Shown here: positions 41,134 through 52,569 of the stretch, one piece after another
Layout of the letters: each line of letters begins with the position of its first letter
Numbering within the stretch: the first letter of the stretch is position 1
Assembly (NCBI GenBank): GCA_002077045.2
Contig: KZ111143.1
Location: forward strand, 251,568-315,567
From: Rachicladosporium sp. CCFEE 5018
Lineage: Eukaryota > Ascomycota > Dothideomycetes > Cladosporiales > Cladosporiaceae
Direction: 5' to 3'
DNA: 64,000 nt
Notes under the pieces: model-generated
Seen by the model: the letters and a program-made list of their open reading frames with translations, nothing else
Database searches by the model: none
What the model was told of the DNA's origin: nothing
Position numbers and translations under genes: made by a program

Positions 41134-42575
41134 ATGATAATCAGATCTCTAATGCTGCGGCATGGTAGGCTTGGACTTCTCTCCTACGGTAGGGCGCCGA
41201 CTAACATCGTACAGGCCGCCTCGCTCTCCCCCGATCGACCACCCTCCTCCGCGCCTCCCAATGGCGGCGGTGTCTAGCCACCGAGGCCCCGATATCTCAA
41301 ATAGAGTCTTCTCAACAACCTCTTCCATCTCTCGATAACGCATCGCAAGATGACTCCTCCACAGATCCGACTATAGCGCAATGGAACTTCTTCCAGCACC
41401 AAAAAGCCCACACCTCGTCCGTCGGCGGCGTCCCGGAACCCCACTACAAACCGTTCATGCTGCTCGCAAACCCACCTCGACCTCAAGATATCACCCTTGA
41501 ACTCCTGCTCGCCTCGCAGTCCCATCTAGGCCACGCGACATCGCTCTGGAACCCCGCGAATGCGAAGTACATCTTCGGCATAAGAGGGGATCACGACCCG
41601 ATACATATCATTTCGCTGGATGTCACGGCTGCGCATTTGCGGAGGGCGTGTAAAGTGGTGCAGGGTGTGGCAGCGAAGGGAGGCTTGATATTGTTCGTGG
41701 GCACTCGGCGTGATCAGGCGAGATGTGTGGTCCGCGCAGCGGAGCTGGCAAAGGGCTGCCATCTATTCGACAAGTGGACGCCCGGCACGCTCACGAACGG
41801 ACAGCAGATTTTGGGACGGTGCAAGAAGAAGGCTGTCAACGAGGTGGACGAGGAGGTCGTGGGCTTCGAGCCGCAGCTGAAGTACAGCTCAGCTGTGAAG
41901 CCCGATCTTGTGGTCTGTCTGAATCCGCTGGAGAACTACACGCTACTGCATGAGTGTGGGATACACAACATACCGACGATTGGAATTATCGATACGGACG
42001 CCAACCCGACCTGGGTTACGTACCCCATACCAGCCAACGACGATAGTCTGCGTTGTGTGCAAGTCATTGCTGGTGCGCTGGGGAGGGCGGGTGAAGAGGG
42101 TCAGGCGCAGAGACTTGCGAGGGCACAGGCTGGTCACGTTGACTATGCCGCCACGCACGGGCTGGAGATGCCCACGAAGGACGAGTTCGACGCTGCAAAG
42201 CGCGCTCAAAGAGGCAGTTCGGAGCATGATGAGGACGCAGAGGAGGATGAGCTCCTTTTCGAAGCAACACCCGACCCTGCAGACGCAGACGATGTGTTCA
42301 CCAAGCCCTCGAGCACTGTGTTCGCAAAGACAGAGGATGGTCTTTCCGCAAAGACAGAGGATGAATTGCGCCTGAAGCAAACGCCAGATGCTACTAGCGA
42401 AGTCCAGGCGAGTTCGCAGAACGAAGCTGCGATCGACGGGCTGACCAATGTCGAGGCTGAAGACGAGCAATTTGGCACTCTTGCAGCAGCAGACATGGAG
42501 CTCCTGTCGGCAAAGCGCGAAGAAAACGCGGACGTCGCGAGCGGCCCGAGTGCACCGAAGGCTGGTAGCGAGTGA
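41134..42575 (+). CDS. MRP4: Mitochondrial small-subunit ribosomal protein uS2m (MRP4-type)
   Basis: Ribosomal protein S2 of the mitoribosome small subunit, 463 aa. Exons 41134-41164 and 41215-42575 are split by a 50-nt intron (GTAGGC...TACAG) with a perfect CTAAC branch site. The spliced N-terminus, MIIRSLMLRHGRLALPRS, then RASQWRRCLAT, is a clear mitochondrial presequence. The S2 core runs from about residue 115: SQSHLGHATSLWNP, AKGGLILFVGTRRDQA, KWTPGTLTNG, KPDLVVCLNPLENY, and IPTIGIIDTDANP. The C-terminal ~130 residues are an acidic extension with a near repeat (VFAKTEDGLSAKTEDEL), absent from bacterial S2. The longest unspliced frame would start at 41457 and miss the presequence. Confidence 0.92.
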
Positions 42576-43784
42576 GCTTGCTTAAATGCACGCATGCACG
42601 CCTGAAAATCAGTCCTCGCTCTCTGAAGGAACAGAAAGGCCCTAGGCGTCCAGGTCGCTCGACAAAGTGCGATACACTGCAACCACAAGCGGAGATGAAG
42701 TCCACCCGGTCATGGGAGTGTCAGGCTCACGCAGGCTGATGCACAGCCATTATGCGGCGCAACACAGACGTCTGCTTACTGAGTAGCACAAATGAGGCAA
42801 ATGCTCCCGATCATCGAATGAGCGACTCTAATGTTGCCTTGGCTGCATGCTGCTGCATGTCGTGCAGCAGCACGAGCACTAGCGACTTGGACACGGGGTC
42901 GGCGCATGAGGTGGGCCTGAACATGGAGATGGTACTTAGTGGTCCGCTGAGGGCAGCACTGGACTACAACCGCGCATCTGTAGTAGCCTCATTAGAAGCG
43001 CGAAACCATGTACATAGAGCCTACGGAGTTTCGTCACCACCTTCCCAGTACCACGGTGAAGTCATCTCGAAATGTGAACGTGGTTCTCGACCTTCCACTC
43101 CCCGCACTGCACAATCTGCTCCGCGACTCGCTCCTTCCCCTTTCATTGGTTCCCCACACTCATTAAGCGGTGCCGTTTTCCTCTCGCTTGCACGCCGCAG
43201 TCCTTGGTCTTGCCCTTCCCTCCACAATCCGCAGCAGGATCACCAGGCTTTGCGGCGCGGCGTTGAGTCGTGCCACATAGCCAGACCCGACCAAGGTTCG
43301 GAGGCTGAGAATTAGAGCATGTCGCGTGGCATATGTATCTCCTGTCAACACTAACTTTCCACGTTTCCTCTGAACCTTTTGTCTCTATATCACTACTACC
43401 TTTCCCATGTACCTGGTTTGACAGCTAACGGTTTCAGCAGCGACCGCACAAGTCCGGGTGTTGCGAGCAGAGGACACCCCACGGACTCTGTCTCGCGCCC
43501 CTGTTACATTTCCAGATTTCTTTGTCTACACACGGCAGTTACCTGGTTTTCCTGTCACCCGGGCTAATCACAGTAGACGCCTTATCAGCGTGCCCTTACA
43601 ACCAAAGATTGCACGTCTCAACCGCAAACCCGCTACTGTTCCGCGGACCTACCGCCCGGACCCACCTGCACACCTGTACCCGGTCTTCCACTGGTCCCCG
43701 GGTACTGGATGGGTGGGCCCTCTGCCACAGCGTGGGTACGTCGATAACGCACAGTGTATATAGACCGCCCCGCCCTCAGCCAAA
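42576..43784. promoter_or_regulatory. Intergenic, methyltransferase promoter
   Basis: 1.2 kb without a supported gene. The right half is C- and T-rich. A TATA-like GTATATAGA lies at about 43754-43762, close before the methyltransferase ATG at 43785. Confidence 0.35.
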
Positions 43785-45272
43785 ATGGAAGGCCTACTTT
43801 ACGCCTACGGCGCGCCCAACATCCTCTCCGACGACCAACGCCGCGAGATCCGCGCGCGCGTGCAGGCCAAAATCGCCGAGCGGAAAGCCCTCGAAGCAGG
43901 CGTGGATCCAACCCTGGCGGCCGAAAGGGCTGAGGCCCAGTACCTCGAGCGCGTAAGCTCGATTCCTTCCGTCGCCGCGCCTTCTGGACTCCCCCCGCGA
44001 GGGGCGGATATAGGTACTACGCCGCTGTATCGCAAGCATAGTCGGCATGACTCTGCTGATATGCAGGGGCGCACTGGGATGAGCGGTTCGGTTTCTAGTG
44101 GGAGCACGACGGGGAGTTCGAGGGAGGAGAGCGCATTGAGCGTTTTCGAACTTAGGCATGGGCGGAGGTATTTGAGAGATACGCTGTATCCTCTCCCTGT
44201 AGATTTGGCGGAGATGCAGCGGCAGAATCTGAGGACTTTGCTGGGGTGTGAGATTTTTGGACGGCCCGTCTGCGCGCCGCGAGTTACAAGGCAGATTCCG
44301 CAGAGGGTGCTGGATGTGGGGTGTGGAGGGGCGTATTGGAGTGCGAGGTGTCATGAGTATTTCACGAGTCTGGGGAGGCGGAACGTGGCGTTCACGGGGA
44401 TCGACATTGCGCCTTTGGCACCGGATCTGAAGAGGCAGGGCATGGACTGGACGTTTGTGCAGCACGATATTCGGAAAGCGCCATGGCCGTTTGACGATGA
44501 GACATTCGATCTGATCATGTTCAAAGATATGAGTTTGATCGTCACGCTCGGTGGCGGCGCGAGGTTCATGGACGAATGCATTCGTCTCCTCCGACCTGGA
44601 GGCACACTAGAGATCTGGGACTCAGACCACTGCCTCCGAGCCCTCCAACCGCATCCCCCGCCACCCACAGCCCGCCAACGCGCAGAGCAAGAGATCGCCT
44701 TGCGCACCGGCACCTTCCTCGTCTCGCCCGGCACTCCTTTCGCCCCAGCCCCAAACAAATACCTTTCCCAAGCCAACAGCTGGATCAGCACCGCGCTCGA
44801 CAACCGCAGATTGCCTCCCTTTCCCTGCACGCGCATAGCAGAGATGGTCTACCAAGAACCCGACGATCTTGGGGAAGTTGACTATCGTCGCGTCGCAATC
44901 CCCCTAGCCGAACTTCGCTGGGAGCACGAGCGTGAGCGCCCTCGACATGCACGCAGCCGAAGCGATGCCGACGGTTTGCAGCTACGGGATAAAGGCAAAG
45001 CAAAGCTCCGCTCTCAAAGCCAAGGTCTTTCATCTGAACAGCTCGCAATTCGGCAGACTGCGCTCTTGACTGTCATTCAAATGATCGAGTCCTTGGAGCC
45101 GCTGCTGAAGGAGACCAGCGGCAAGAACACGGAGGAGTGGAGTCATTGGTGGGGGTCTATGATGGGGGATCTGATGGATCCGCAAAAGGGCGCCAGTAAT
45201 GGCGAGTGTCTTGAGCTTGGCGCTTGGTGGGCGACGAAGCTAGATGATTCGGATCAGCCATTGAGTCGGTGA
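43785..45272 (+). CDS. SAM-dependent class I methyltransferase
   Basis: Single-exon protein of 495 aa with a class I (Rossmann-type) methyltransferase domain at about 120-300. The SAM-binding motif I is VLDVGCGGAYWSARC (near 175). It is followed by FTGIDIAP (motif II acidic residue), FVQHDIRKAPWPFDDETFDL, then LLRPGGTLEIWDSDH. The N-terminus is helical and charged. The linker around 85-115 is Ser-rich, and there is a C-terminal helical part with WSHWWGSMMGDL. Similar fungal proteins are annotated only as methyltransferases, and the substrate is unknown. It ends 21 bp from the stop of the convergent ETFRF1-like gene. Confidence 0.85.
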   Translation: MEGLLYAYGAPNILSDDQRREIRARVQAKIAERKALEAGVDPTLAAERAEAQYLERVSSIPSVAAPSGLPPRGADIGTTPLYRKHSRHDSADMQGRTGMSGSVSSGSTTGSSREESALSVFELRHGRRYLRDTLYPLPVDLAEMQRQNLRTLLGCEIFGRPVCAPRVTRQIPQRVLDVGCGGAYWSARCHEYFTSLGRRNVAFTGIDIAPLAPDLKRQGMDWTFVQHDIRKAPWPFDDETFDLIMFKDMSLIVTLGGGARFMDECIRLLRPGGTLEIWDSDHCLRALQPHPPPPTARQRAEQEIALRTGTFLVSPGTPFAPAPNKYLSQANSWISTALDNRRLPPFPCTRIAEMVYQEPDDLGEVDYRRVAIPLAELRWEHERERPRHARSRSDADGLQLRDKGKAKLRSQSQGLSSEQLAIRQTALLTVIQMIESLEPLLKETSGKNTEEWSHWWGSMMGDLMDPQKGASNGECLELGAWWATKLDDSDQPLSR

Positions 45273-45293
45273 GCATTGCGTTTGCGGACAGGT

Positions 45294-45746
45294 TCAGGCT
45301 TGGTTGTAGCGTTTTCGCAGCGTGCGGTAGCGCTTCAGGTAGTACCTGAGCAATGGAAAAGCAGGGCGTTAGTGGAGGGTTTGTTGCATTTTGAGATACC
45401 AGGATGTTTTAGCATCCAGCGGGAAAGCTTACAGGGCTTCGATTTCTGTTCATAGCGGTTTCATCAGAGGCAAACAAAACAGCTTAGATCGGGAGGAATG
45501 AAGTACCTTTCTTGACATACTCAGCCTGCTCTATGCATTTCTTGATCTCAGCTTCGTCTGTCAGGCTTGCTTTCGCCGAGAAGGCCTTGTAGAGTCGAGG
45601 ACGGAAGTAGTCGAAGCCCAGTGGGTATTCTCGTCCGAGGTTGAGAAGTTCTAGCATTTGTCAGTATTCGATGTCGATGGAGTGTTTGGGGCGGGTGGAC
45701 CTTTGTAGATGCGGATAACTTCTGGCCGCAGACTCGAGGTCGCCAT
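45294..45746 (-). CDS. ETFRF1/LYRM5-like LYR-family protein
   Basis: Tiny four-exon gene encoding 84 aa. It is found only by splicing, because no exon is long. The start ATG is at 45746-45744. Introns: about 45659-45703 (GTCCAC...GCTAG), about 45447-45507 (GTACTT...AACAG) and about 45340-45432 (GTAAGC...CTCAG). The product runs MATSSLRPEVIRIYKELL, NLGREYPLGFDYFRPRLYKA, FSAKASLTDEAEIKKCIEQA, EYVKKEIEALYYLKRYRTLR, KRYNQA. It aligns with human ETFRF1 at LGREYPxGxDYF, the QxEYVxKExEALY segment and the basic C-terminus. Family members enter mitochondria and regulate the electron-transfer flavoprotein by removing FAD. It starts about 200 bp from the divergent thioesterase, so a joint promoter is likely. 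It has no counterpart next to copy A. Confidence 0.88.
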
Positions 45747-45948
45747 GATCGCGTCTAACAATCAGAGTAATATATTCAAGCTTATTGCAATAGAGGAAGA
45801 ACGAGAGCTGTTGTCTGGTTGTGTCGATGAGGCGAATGGGAAGCGGGACAGCCCGCACTAGATCCTCGGTACTGGAAACTGTGCTTTCCAATGGCACAAA
45901 GAGTACTGTAGGCCGTTGTTTGTCAAAAATTCGTCGTGCACTTCAACA
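45747..45948. promoter_or_regulatory. Bidirectional promoter ETFRF1-like / thioesterase copy B
   Basis: 202 bp separate the two start codons. Both products are probably mitochondrial lipid-oxidation proteins. The sequence differs from that upstream of thioesterase copy A. Confidence 0.45.
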
Positions 45949-46909
45949 ATGATTTCGCTCGCCCGCCCATTGCGGCGAGGCGCACCCTTGCGCCTTCGTA
46001 TTCAGGCTTCTCTCCGCCACCAATCCACCTCCACACCCATAATAGCCCAGCTCCCACCCCGTTGGCTCTCCGATCTCAAAGCCCGCCTAGGCCACTGTAT
46101 GACCTTTGGCCTCTCCCCATCGCAGAACTCCCACGCTGCCCAAATCCTCCGAACCCTCAGCACAGACTGGCGCACCCTCCTAGCAGGCTCCGAAGGCTAC
46201 CTTACCTCCCCAGAGCGGACAAGTCTCTACCGCTGGCCCGTGGCTTGGGGGGAACAGGACTCAATGGTGAGTCCACCTATGACCCGCGAGAACTTATGGA
46301 GCGGCGTTGACAGTGGCTAAGGCGTACGGCTGAAAGGGACACGTCAACAATGTGATGTATAATCGCTACGCTGAGAGTGGGAGAGTCGCATGGGCGCAGA
46401 AGTATGGCAAGTTTGTTGATCCGGCGCATGGGGAGGTTTGGAGGAATTTGGCGACGCCGCGGGGGAGTGTGGGCATGATATTGAGAAAGATCACGACGGA
46501 GTTTAAGTTTGTGAGTTTAGTCTTCTTGAGTGGGACTTGGTGAAAGGGAAATTGGTGCTGATGGAATGACCAGCCGATGAAGTACCCAGATCACATCACA
46601 GTGTACCACAAGCTGCACGCTGAGCCCGGGGAGGCGGATGACGCGTTCATGCTGGATGTGTTGATATTGTCGGAGCTTCATCAACGGCCTGCGGCAAGGT
46701 GCTACGAAGACTGTGCGTTGTATGACTATAACCTGGCGAAGAAAACGACGATGTTGCCGTGGATGACGAATGTGCTTAGAGAGACTTGGCGATTACAGAA
46801 AGTAGCCAAGCAAGAGAACAACGCGAAGGTAGCAGAGCTTTTAGTGCAAGTGAAGAAGATAGAGCAGGAAAGCTGGGATCGCAAGGACGCAGTAGAAGCA
46901 TTCGGGTAG
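45949..46909 (+). CDS. Hotdog-fold acyl-CoA thioesterase-like protein, copy B
   Basis: 275 aa from exons 45949-46266, 46337-46510 and 46574-46909 (introns 70 and 63 nt, the second apparently identical to copy A). The catalytic GHVNNVMYNRYAESGR is kept. The presequence is MISLARPLRRGAPLRLRIQA, different from copy A but equally Arg-rich, consistent with import into mitochondria. The first ATG that yields a plausible presequence was taken; the frame is open 11 codons further upstream. In exons 2-3 only a few residues differ from copy A. Confidence 0.82.
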
Positions 46910-48028
46910 CTAGGAATGCCTGGGCAGCATCGTCGCCTGCTGACTGGGCTTTCGGATGTCTGCCGGCGAGTTACTGCATAAGTACCGCATCCTGACTGGC
47001 GAGGTTCCGTCAGCTGTCACTTGCGTGTACCTACTACTTAGGGAAGTGCCTGTCAGCGAGCAGTCAGCCACATGCGGATTGTCAAAGATTCCCATCTAGG
47101 GAGAAGGTCGGCGGAGGTCGAGATGATCATCACCATAATGGTCAGCTGACCCTTGCAAGACCTCGTGAGGAGATGTACCCGATTGTCGTGACGCGAACCT
47201 CCCAGGCAGTCCAGTGAGGGTAGGTCGGGGATTTCTTGATCCTCGGTCAAAATCTTCGGAGGGACTGCAGCATATGCCGCACAAGCACCCCTGCCGGCAC
47301 TATGTAGCATCATGCTGCAAGACATCAACTGGCCGAAGACTGCAGCTAGAGAACACACTACTGCTTCGTGACGTCTCCCATCACGGTCTTTGTTCCTTTC
47401 ACCGCGGGGGATATCGTCGTATCGTCGTATCGTCGTGCTCCCCCACGCTGCCGGCCCCATTGCCCTACGATATGGTGGCGTTTTTGCGATCCGCCGGCCC
47501 GCAGCGGTGTGGTGTTTGCCTTTGCCCAGAGCGAGTCGCTGATCGACAGCGCCGAGCTCGGGGTGCTGCATCGAGTTCTTAGTCAAGCTTCCAGCTTTTG
47601 TGCTCTGTACTCCACCAAGCAATATCACATCGTCGTCGCTAGGCAGTCAGTAAGCGGGGTGTACTACTTCCGCCGCGCTGACGAAGATCTTGACGTTGCC
47701 GTTGGCGCTGCCCACGTCGAGACAAACACTTCGAAGCTAACGAAAAGCTTGCACAGGGCAGTTGCTGGCCCCGGTTGTGCCCGGATCTTGAAACTGCAGC
47801 GCATGCAGGAGGAAGGCTTGCTTAGTCGTGACTGCTACTGCACACTTGCCGCTGCCGACGATGCGAAACTCGTCCACGCACTACACACCACCCAGCATCA
47901 CCATAACATTTTGCAGCATTTCTCGTTGATCACCCTCACACGCGACTCCCGACTGGCTCGCCGTCTATTACTAGACGAGCCAGAAGGGACTGCCAGAGCT
48001 TGGTCACAACCTCGTCTTCCCACGTTTC
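46910..48028. promoter_or_regulatory. Intergenic region upstream of acrB-like copy B
   Basis: Near-identical to 15791-16909. Small indels include a short TATCGTCG-type repeat expansion at about 47413-47436. The leader hairpin recurs at 47953-47983. Confidence 0.4.
47953..47983 (+). other. Inverted repeat in the acrB-like leader, copy B
   Basis: Same CTGGCTCG / CGAGCCAG arms and spacing as in copy A, about 45 nt before the ATG. Confidence 0.4.
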
Positions 48029-51000
48029 ATGCCTTCCAAGGGCAAGGCCAAATCCGCGCCGAATCAGCACGACAAACGTCACGAGAGTGGGCTTGCAGCA
48101 CCAGGGAAGCGTGTCACGAAGCAGCGGTCGAACGGACATCTCAACGGAGCGCCAAATGGCAAGCCTGCGCAGTCTGCGCCAACGCCGCCTCTACCTTCCC
48201 CGGGCCTAGGCTCTACGGCCGAATCTTCTCGCCAAGTCAAGGGTGCGGTCACGAGTGCGGGTGTAGGCAGTCACGTTACGGGTGCGTGTGCAGAGGATGT
48301 GGAAAGCGCACAAAGAGACAGGACTGGGTCGGATGCGTCTGGCGATGAGGGCATGAGCTATACTGAGCCGGCTGCGCACAACAAATTTGACCTCGCTCCG
48401 CACGTGGAGGTCACCACCGCTGCCATGACTTCGAAGTCTGCACCTGCCGCAGGACCGGCAGGGGTAGTCTCGACTATACTGACATACTACCCGCTGCGCG
48501 ACGCCATCTCGATCCTGATACTACTCCTCTCTCTGCCGCCCACTCTGGTCCTGGTCATACAAAGTCTTTTCGCGTCCTTGACTTTCGTACCTCCGACTGC
48601 CGGCATCTCGTTCTCGACGCTACCTAATGTGAAGGAAATGTTCAATGCATCAGGACTTGGATATCCGGCTTTGGCTACAATCCTGCTCGTGGATCTTCTG
48701 TTCTACCTCTGCTGGCTTCCTTTCCAGAAGCCACTGCAGAACATGTTCTTGGATCTCTCGCAGACAGTCATTGCAATATCATTGAGCGGAGCAGCAGCGA
48801 GCAATGGGACACCGACTTCGAGCATCGTCACTTGCAGTGCAATAGTATGCATAGTACATATGCTACGGTATCGTTCAATAGATCTGGGCGCGCTGGATTA
48901 CCTCCGATCGGTCATACATAAATCGGACATCGGCGTGGAACTTTCTTTACCTTCAGCATTTTCCTCATTATTTTCGCGGCCAGAGATCGAGCACACATGG
49001 TTCTACACCGCTGTGCGCACGATCCTTGGCGTTCACATCGTTTCGCAAGGCGTCACAACTTGCATCCGCCGCTCTCTTGCTAGTGCCAACGAGAGGACTT
49101 CGAACAGCAACAGCACTGCTAAGACCGACCCAGAAGCTGCTGCCGGAGTTGATGCTACTCCACGCACGAATTCTGACAGCGCCCAACATCCACTTCCTGC
49201 GCTCAATACGGACGGGAGGTTACCTGGACCGTCTGCATCATCACGAGACGCAAAGGGGAAGGACTCCAGTAGCAAAAAGAAACGGAAACAGGCCAATCAG
49301 GTCCGGAGTCAGCAGCCGCTTTGGGCAGCTATCGCTAGTACTAAAGTCACTTTCTTGAAGGAGCTTGAGCAAAAAGATGCGGCGGAGGATGCCAAAGATG
49401 CGGCACGCATACAATACGATACACACACAAACACGACATTTACTAACACACAAAGTACCAACACCGACAAGATATGGATTAACGACGTTCGCGACACCGA
49501 GATCTCATTTCAGCTTGAGCTTGCTTCAGACTTGGAGCAAGCTGGATTTGACGATGTGGAAGAGGGTCTCGAGGGCAACGCTGGAGCGGACAAGACGAGA
49601 CCATTCTTCGTCAAGATCAATAGTGCGACCTGGACCTCGATCAGGATTACGCCATGCGCTACACAAGGAGAACGTGATCAAGGATGGTGGGACGGCAAGA
49701 TTGTCGGTCTTGCGCCGCTGAGCACCTATCATTGTGAGATTGTAGCAACGGCCGGTCAGCGGGTACTGTCTTCGATCAATCTCATCACGCAATCAGCACC
49801 GACCGCGGAACAGGCAGCTACTGTACCCTCGCAGTCAATACCTCAGGCACTTCGACCCTCCTCGCCTGTCACCACCCTCAAGCAGTCTCTTGTCCAAGCC
49901 GAGGCGCGATTGTCCGAAGCACGCAACAGAGCCAAGAAAAGCAAGCGAGATCAGAAGGCCGCGAACGCCGATGTCAAGCGTGAGATCGCAACGCTCAAGG
50001 GCAAGCTCGAGGGCTTCACTGGGAACGATGACAAGCAGACCCGCCGAATTCAGCAGCTTACCCAGGCCAAGGAAACAGCGGAAACGGCAATCACTGACTT
50101 ACGACAGCAATTGAATTTGCTGGGAGACCTGCCTGCGGACGAAGCTGCTGACATGGAGCGCAAGCGACGTGACTGGCAAGTTGCTGCGAACATCAGGAAC
50201 GCTAAGTCGAAGGAGCTTGCAGCTGCGAAAAGCGAATCCGAGCGCGAACTATCCCACCTCAAGTCAGAGCTCAGCGCCTCGGATGCCAAGCACGAGAAGC
50301 TTCTCTCACGTCGTCAGCAGAAGGAAGCCGAAATACATCATGTTGAGCAAAAGCGCAAGACTGAGGTTCAGGCGAAGGAGCTACACGATCAGCATCGCGC
50401 CCAGGAAATGCAGCGCAGACAGCAGCAAGACCACGAGACGCGTACCATGATCAATAGTATGATCGGGGAGCATGCGGTCCTCTCTAACAAGACCATGCTG
50501 TACCGGCAAGAAGCTCACGCGATACAGACTGCCGACTCCGCGCAATCTGGATATGCCGGTCACTCTTCGCCTCCGACGCCCGAAAGCGCTGCGCTTCACA
50601 ATGGTCACCTTGCTCAGGCCAGTGGCTACACGAACTTCTTCCCTGGTGGTTACGCTGGTCCTACTCAGTCCTATCAACCTCAGTACCAACCCGCTGCTCC
50701 TCGAGGTAGATCCTCGAGCATGCTCAGCCAAGCTTCTGGCTTCACCGACAATAACGAAGAGCAGCCGTTCGAGCCTCGTCACCACCAGACATGGTCCGGT
50801 CAGTCGCACACTCTGGCCGGCGCTCCCGATACTCGGAAGCAAAGCGAGGGTTCTGGAGGCTCTGGGGCGGGTTCAGGATCGGGTTCTGGGACTAACGGGA
50901 GTACTGCTTCCAATAGTCCTCGGCCTGATGCGACAGCTAAGCCTTTCAGTCCTGCTGCGGCGATGTTCAGTCCTGTTGCGCAGCCTTCTAAGATGGCAGT

Positions 51001-51046
51001 GCTCAGTCATGGGAAGGACTTTGGTGCTGTGGGAGATGGTCGATAG
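48029..51046 (+). CDS. acrB: AcrB-like ubiquitination-network membrane protein, copy B
   Basis: 1005 aa, single exon, with the same layout as copy A: basic N-terminus, three hydrophobic segments, linker, coiled coil and Gly/Ser-rich tail. Both copies are intact, without stops or frameshifts. Changes are mostly in linkers and the coiled coil (for example QQLNLLGD for QQLSALGD, QKEAEIHHVEQ for QKDAELHHAEQ). The membrane segments are almost unchanged, as expected if both copies are under constraint. Confidence 0.7.
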   Translation: MPSKGKAKSAPNQHDKRHESGLAAPGKRVTKQRSNGHLNGAPNGKPAQSAPTPPLPSPGLGSTAESSRQVKGAVTSAGVGSHVTGACAEDVESAQRDRTGSDASGDEGMSYTEPAAHNKFDLAPHVEVTTAAMTSKSAPAAGPAGVVSTILTYYPLRDAISILILLLSLPPTLVLVIQSLFASLTFVPPTAGISFSTLPNVKEMFNASGLGYPALATILLVDLLFYLCWLPFQKPLQNMFLDLSQTVIAISLSGAAASNGTPTSSIVTCSAIVCIVHMLRYRSIDLGALDYLRSVIHKSDIGVELSLPSAFSSLFSRPEIEHTWFYTAVRTILGVHIVSQGVTTCIRRSLASANERTSNSNSTAKTDPEAAAGVDATPRTNSDSAQHPLPALNTDGRLPGPSASSRDAKGKDSSSKKKRKQANQVRSQQPLWAAIASTKVTFLKELEQKDAAEDAKDAARIQYDTHTNTTFTNTQSTNTDKIWINDVRDTEISFQLELASDLEQAGFDDVEEGLEGNAGADKTRPFFVKINSATWTSIRITPCATQGERDQGWWDGKIVGLAPLSTYHCEIVATAGQRVLSSINLITQSAPTAEQAATVPSQSIPQALRPSSPVTTLKQSLVQAEARLSEARNRAKKSKRDQKAANADVKREIATLKGKLEGFTGNDDKQTRRIQQLTQAKETAETAITDLRQQLNLLGDLPADEAADMERKRRDWQVAANIRNAKSKELAAAKSESERELSHLKSELSASDAKHEKLLSRRQQKEAEIHHVEQKRKTEVQAKELHDQHRAQEMQRRQQQDHETRTMINSMIGEHAVLSNKTMLYRQEAHAIQTADSAQSGYAGHSSPPTPESAALHNGHLAQASGYTNFFPGGYAGPTQSYQPQYQPAAPRGRSSSMLSQASGFTDNNEEQPFEPRHHQTWSGQSHTLAGAPDTRKQSEGSGGSGAGSGSGSGTNGSTASNSPRPDATAKPFSPAAAMFSPVAQPSKMAVLSHGKDFGAVGDGR

Positions 51047-51477
51047 CGTCGTTCTGATCCGAAAGCTTAGTGCGTGTGAATGGATGTGTTTTTGTGTGTG
51101 TCATATTTGATCCCGCTTCCCCCATCGACCCCGTGAGAACGTCCTCCTATATAGCGCTACGCTCTATGATCACACGCCAAGTGAAGAGACATGTACCCCG
51201 AGTGACATCGAATTTAGCTCTCGTCCTGTAGCAGCCAGTTGTTCGCGCACAAGGGCCACATGGCCAGAAGTCAGGGTCTACGCACGACGTCACTGCCATA
51301 TTTGTTGTCCCCATCGTCAACCCACAGTATTTGGGCTCACCTCAGTCTTCACCGTCAACATCTCAACTCTACACCACCCTACCACTCCGCCCACATCTTC
51401 CCACTCGGACTAGCCACCTTCCCATAGCATTGACAGTCCACCCCTCCCTTCACTCAATCCCACACACACCGCCCACC
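51047..51477. promoter_or_regulatory. Intergenic, SEC14 copy B promoter
   Basis: Distal part conserved with copy A. The 150 nt before the ATG diverge with several indels. Confidence 0.4.
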
Positions 51478-52569
51478 ATGGTGAACCCTCACATGGAACT
51501 CGACCCAAAGTACGACAACTACGACTACCCCACCACAGCACCGACCCCCCAAACAGGCCACCCAGGCTACACAACCAAGGAGCAAGACGCCGCCGTCTTT
51601 CAACTCCGCAGCATGCTCGAGCAAGCCGGCTACAAAGACCGCCTCGACACGCACACCATGCTGCGCTTCCTCCGCGCACGCAAATTCAACGTCGAACTCT
51701 CCAGAACCATGTTCGTGGACGCCGAGAAATGGCGCGCGGGGTTCGGCGGCGGACTAGATAAATTGGTGCCGACTTTTGAGTACCCGGAGAAAAGCCAGAT
51801 GTTCAAGTACTACCCGCAGTATTATCATAAGACTGATAAGGATGGACGGCCGCTGTATATTGAGGAGTTGGGGAATATTGATTTGGGGGCTATGAGGAAG
51901 ATTACGACGGATGAGCGGATGTTGCAGAATCTTGTTGTGGAGTATGAGAAGATGGCTGATCCGCGTTTACCTGCCTGCAGCCGGAAGGCGGGGCACCTTC
52001 TCGAGACGTCTTGCTCGATTTTGGATCTCAAGGGCGTTGGTCTCTCGAAAGCGCCCTCGGTGTATGGTTACCTTCAGCAAGCCAGCGGTGTGAGCCAGAA
52101 CTACTACCCGGAGCGGCTCGGAAAGATGTACCTGATCAATGCGCCTTGGGGGTTCTCGACGGTGTTTAGCGTTGTCAAGAAATTCTTGGATCCGGTCACG
52201 GTGGCGAAGATTCATGTGTTGGGCGGGAGCTATCAGAAGGAGCTGTTGGCGCAGGTGCCGAAGGAAAACCTGCCGAAGCATCTTGGCGGAGATTGCAGCT
52301 GTAAGGGCGGTTGTCAGTTGAGTGACGTTGGACCCTGTACGTTACCTTGATTTGAGGTGAATGTGAGATAAATGTGCTGATATGTGATTTCAGGGCAAGA
52401 TCCGCAATGGAGCAAGCCGCCTGCTTGGGCGAAGAAGGATAACACCATCCCGGCCACCGAAGGTCATATCAGCGATGGAATCCCGAGCGGCTCCTCAACT
52501 GGCGCCGCAAATGGGCACGCTGTGCCACAGCAGCAGCCTCTGGGTCAGACTGCACCTACAGGACACTAG
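51478..52569 (+). CDS. SEC14: Sec14-type PI/PC transfer protein, copy B
   Basis: 344 aa from exons 51478-52336 and 52394-52569. Exon lengths (859 and 176 nt) equal those of copy A. The intron at 52337-52393 is only 57 nt (GTACGT...TTTCAG) and shows no similarity to the 125-nt intron of copy A. The protein differs at few places (MVNPHMELD at the start, RPLYIEE, and TGH at the end). Silent differences are frequent around 51930-52130, for instance in the codons of ACSRKAGHLLETSCS. The CRAL-TRIO motifs are unchanged, so both copies should be functional. Confidence 0.92.
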
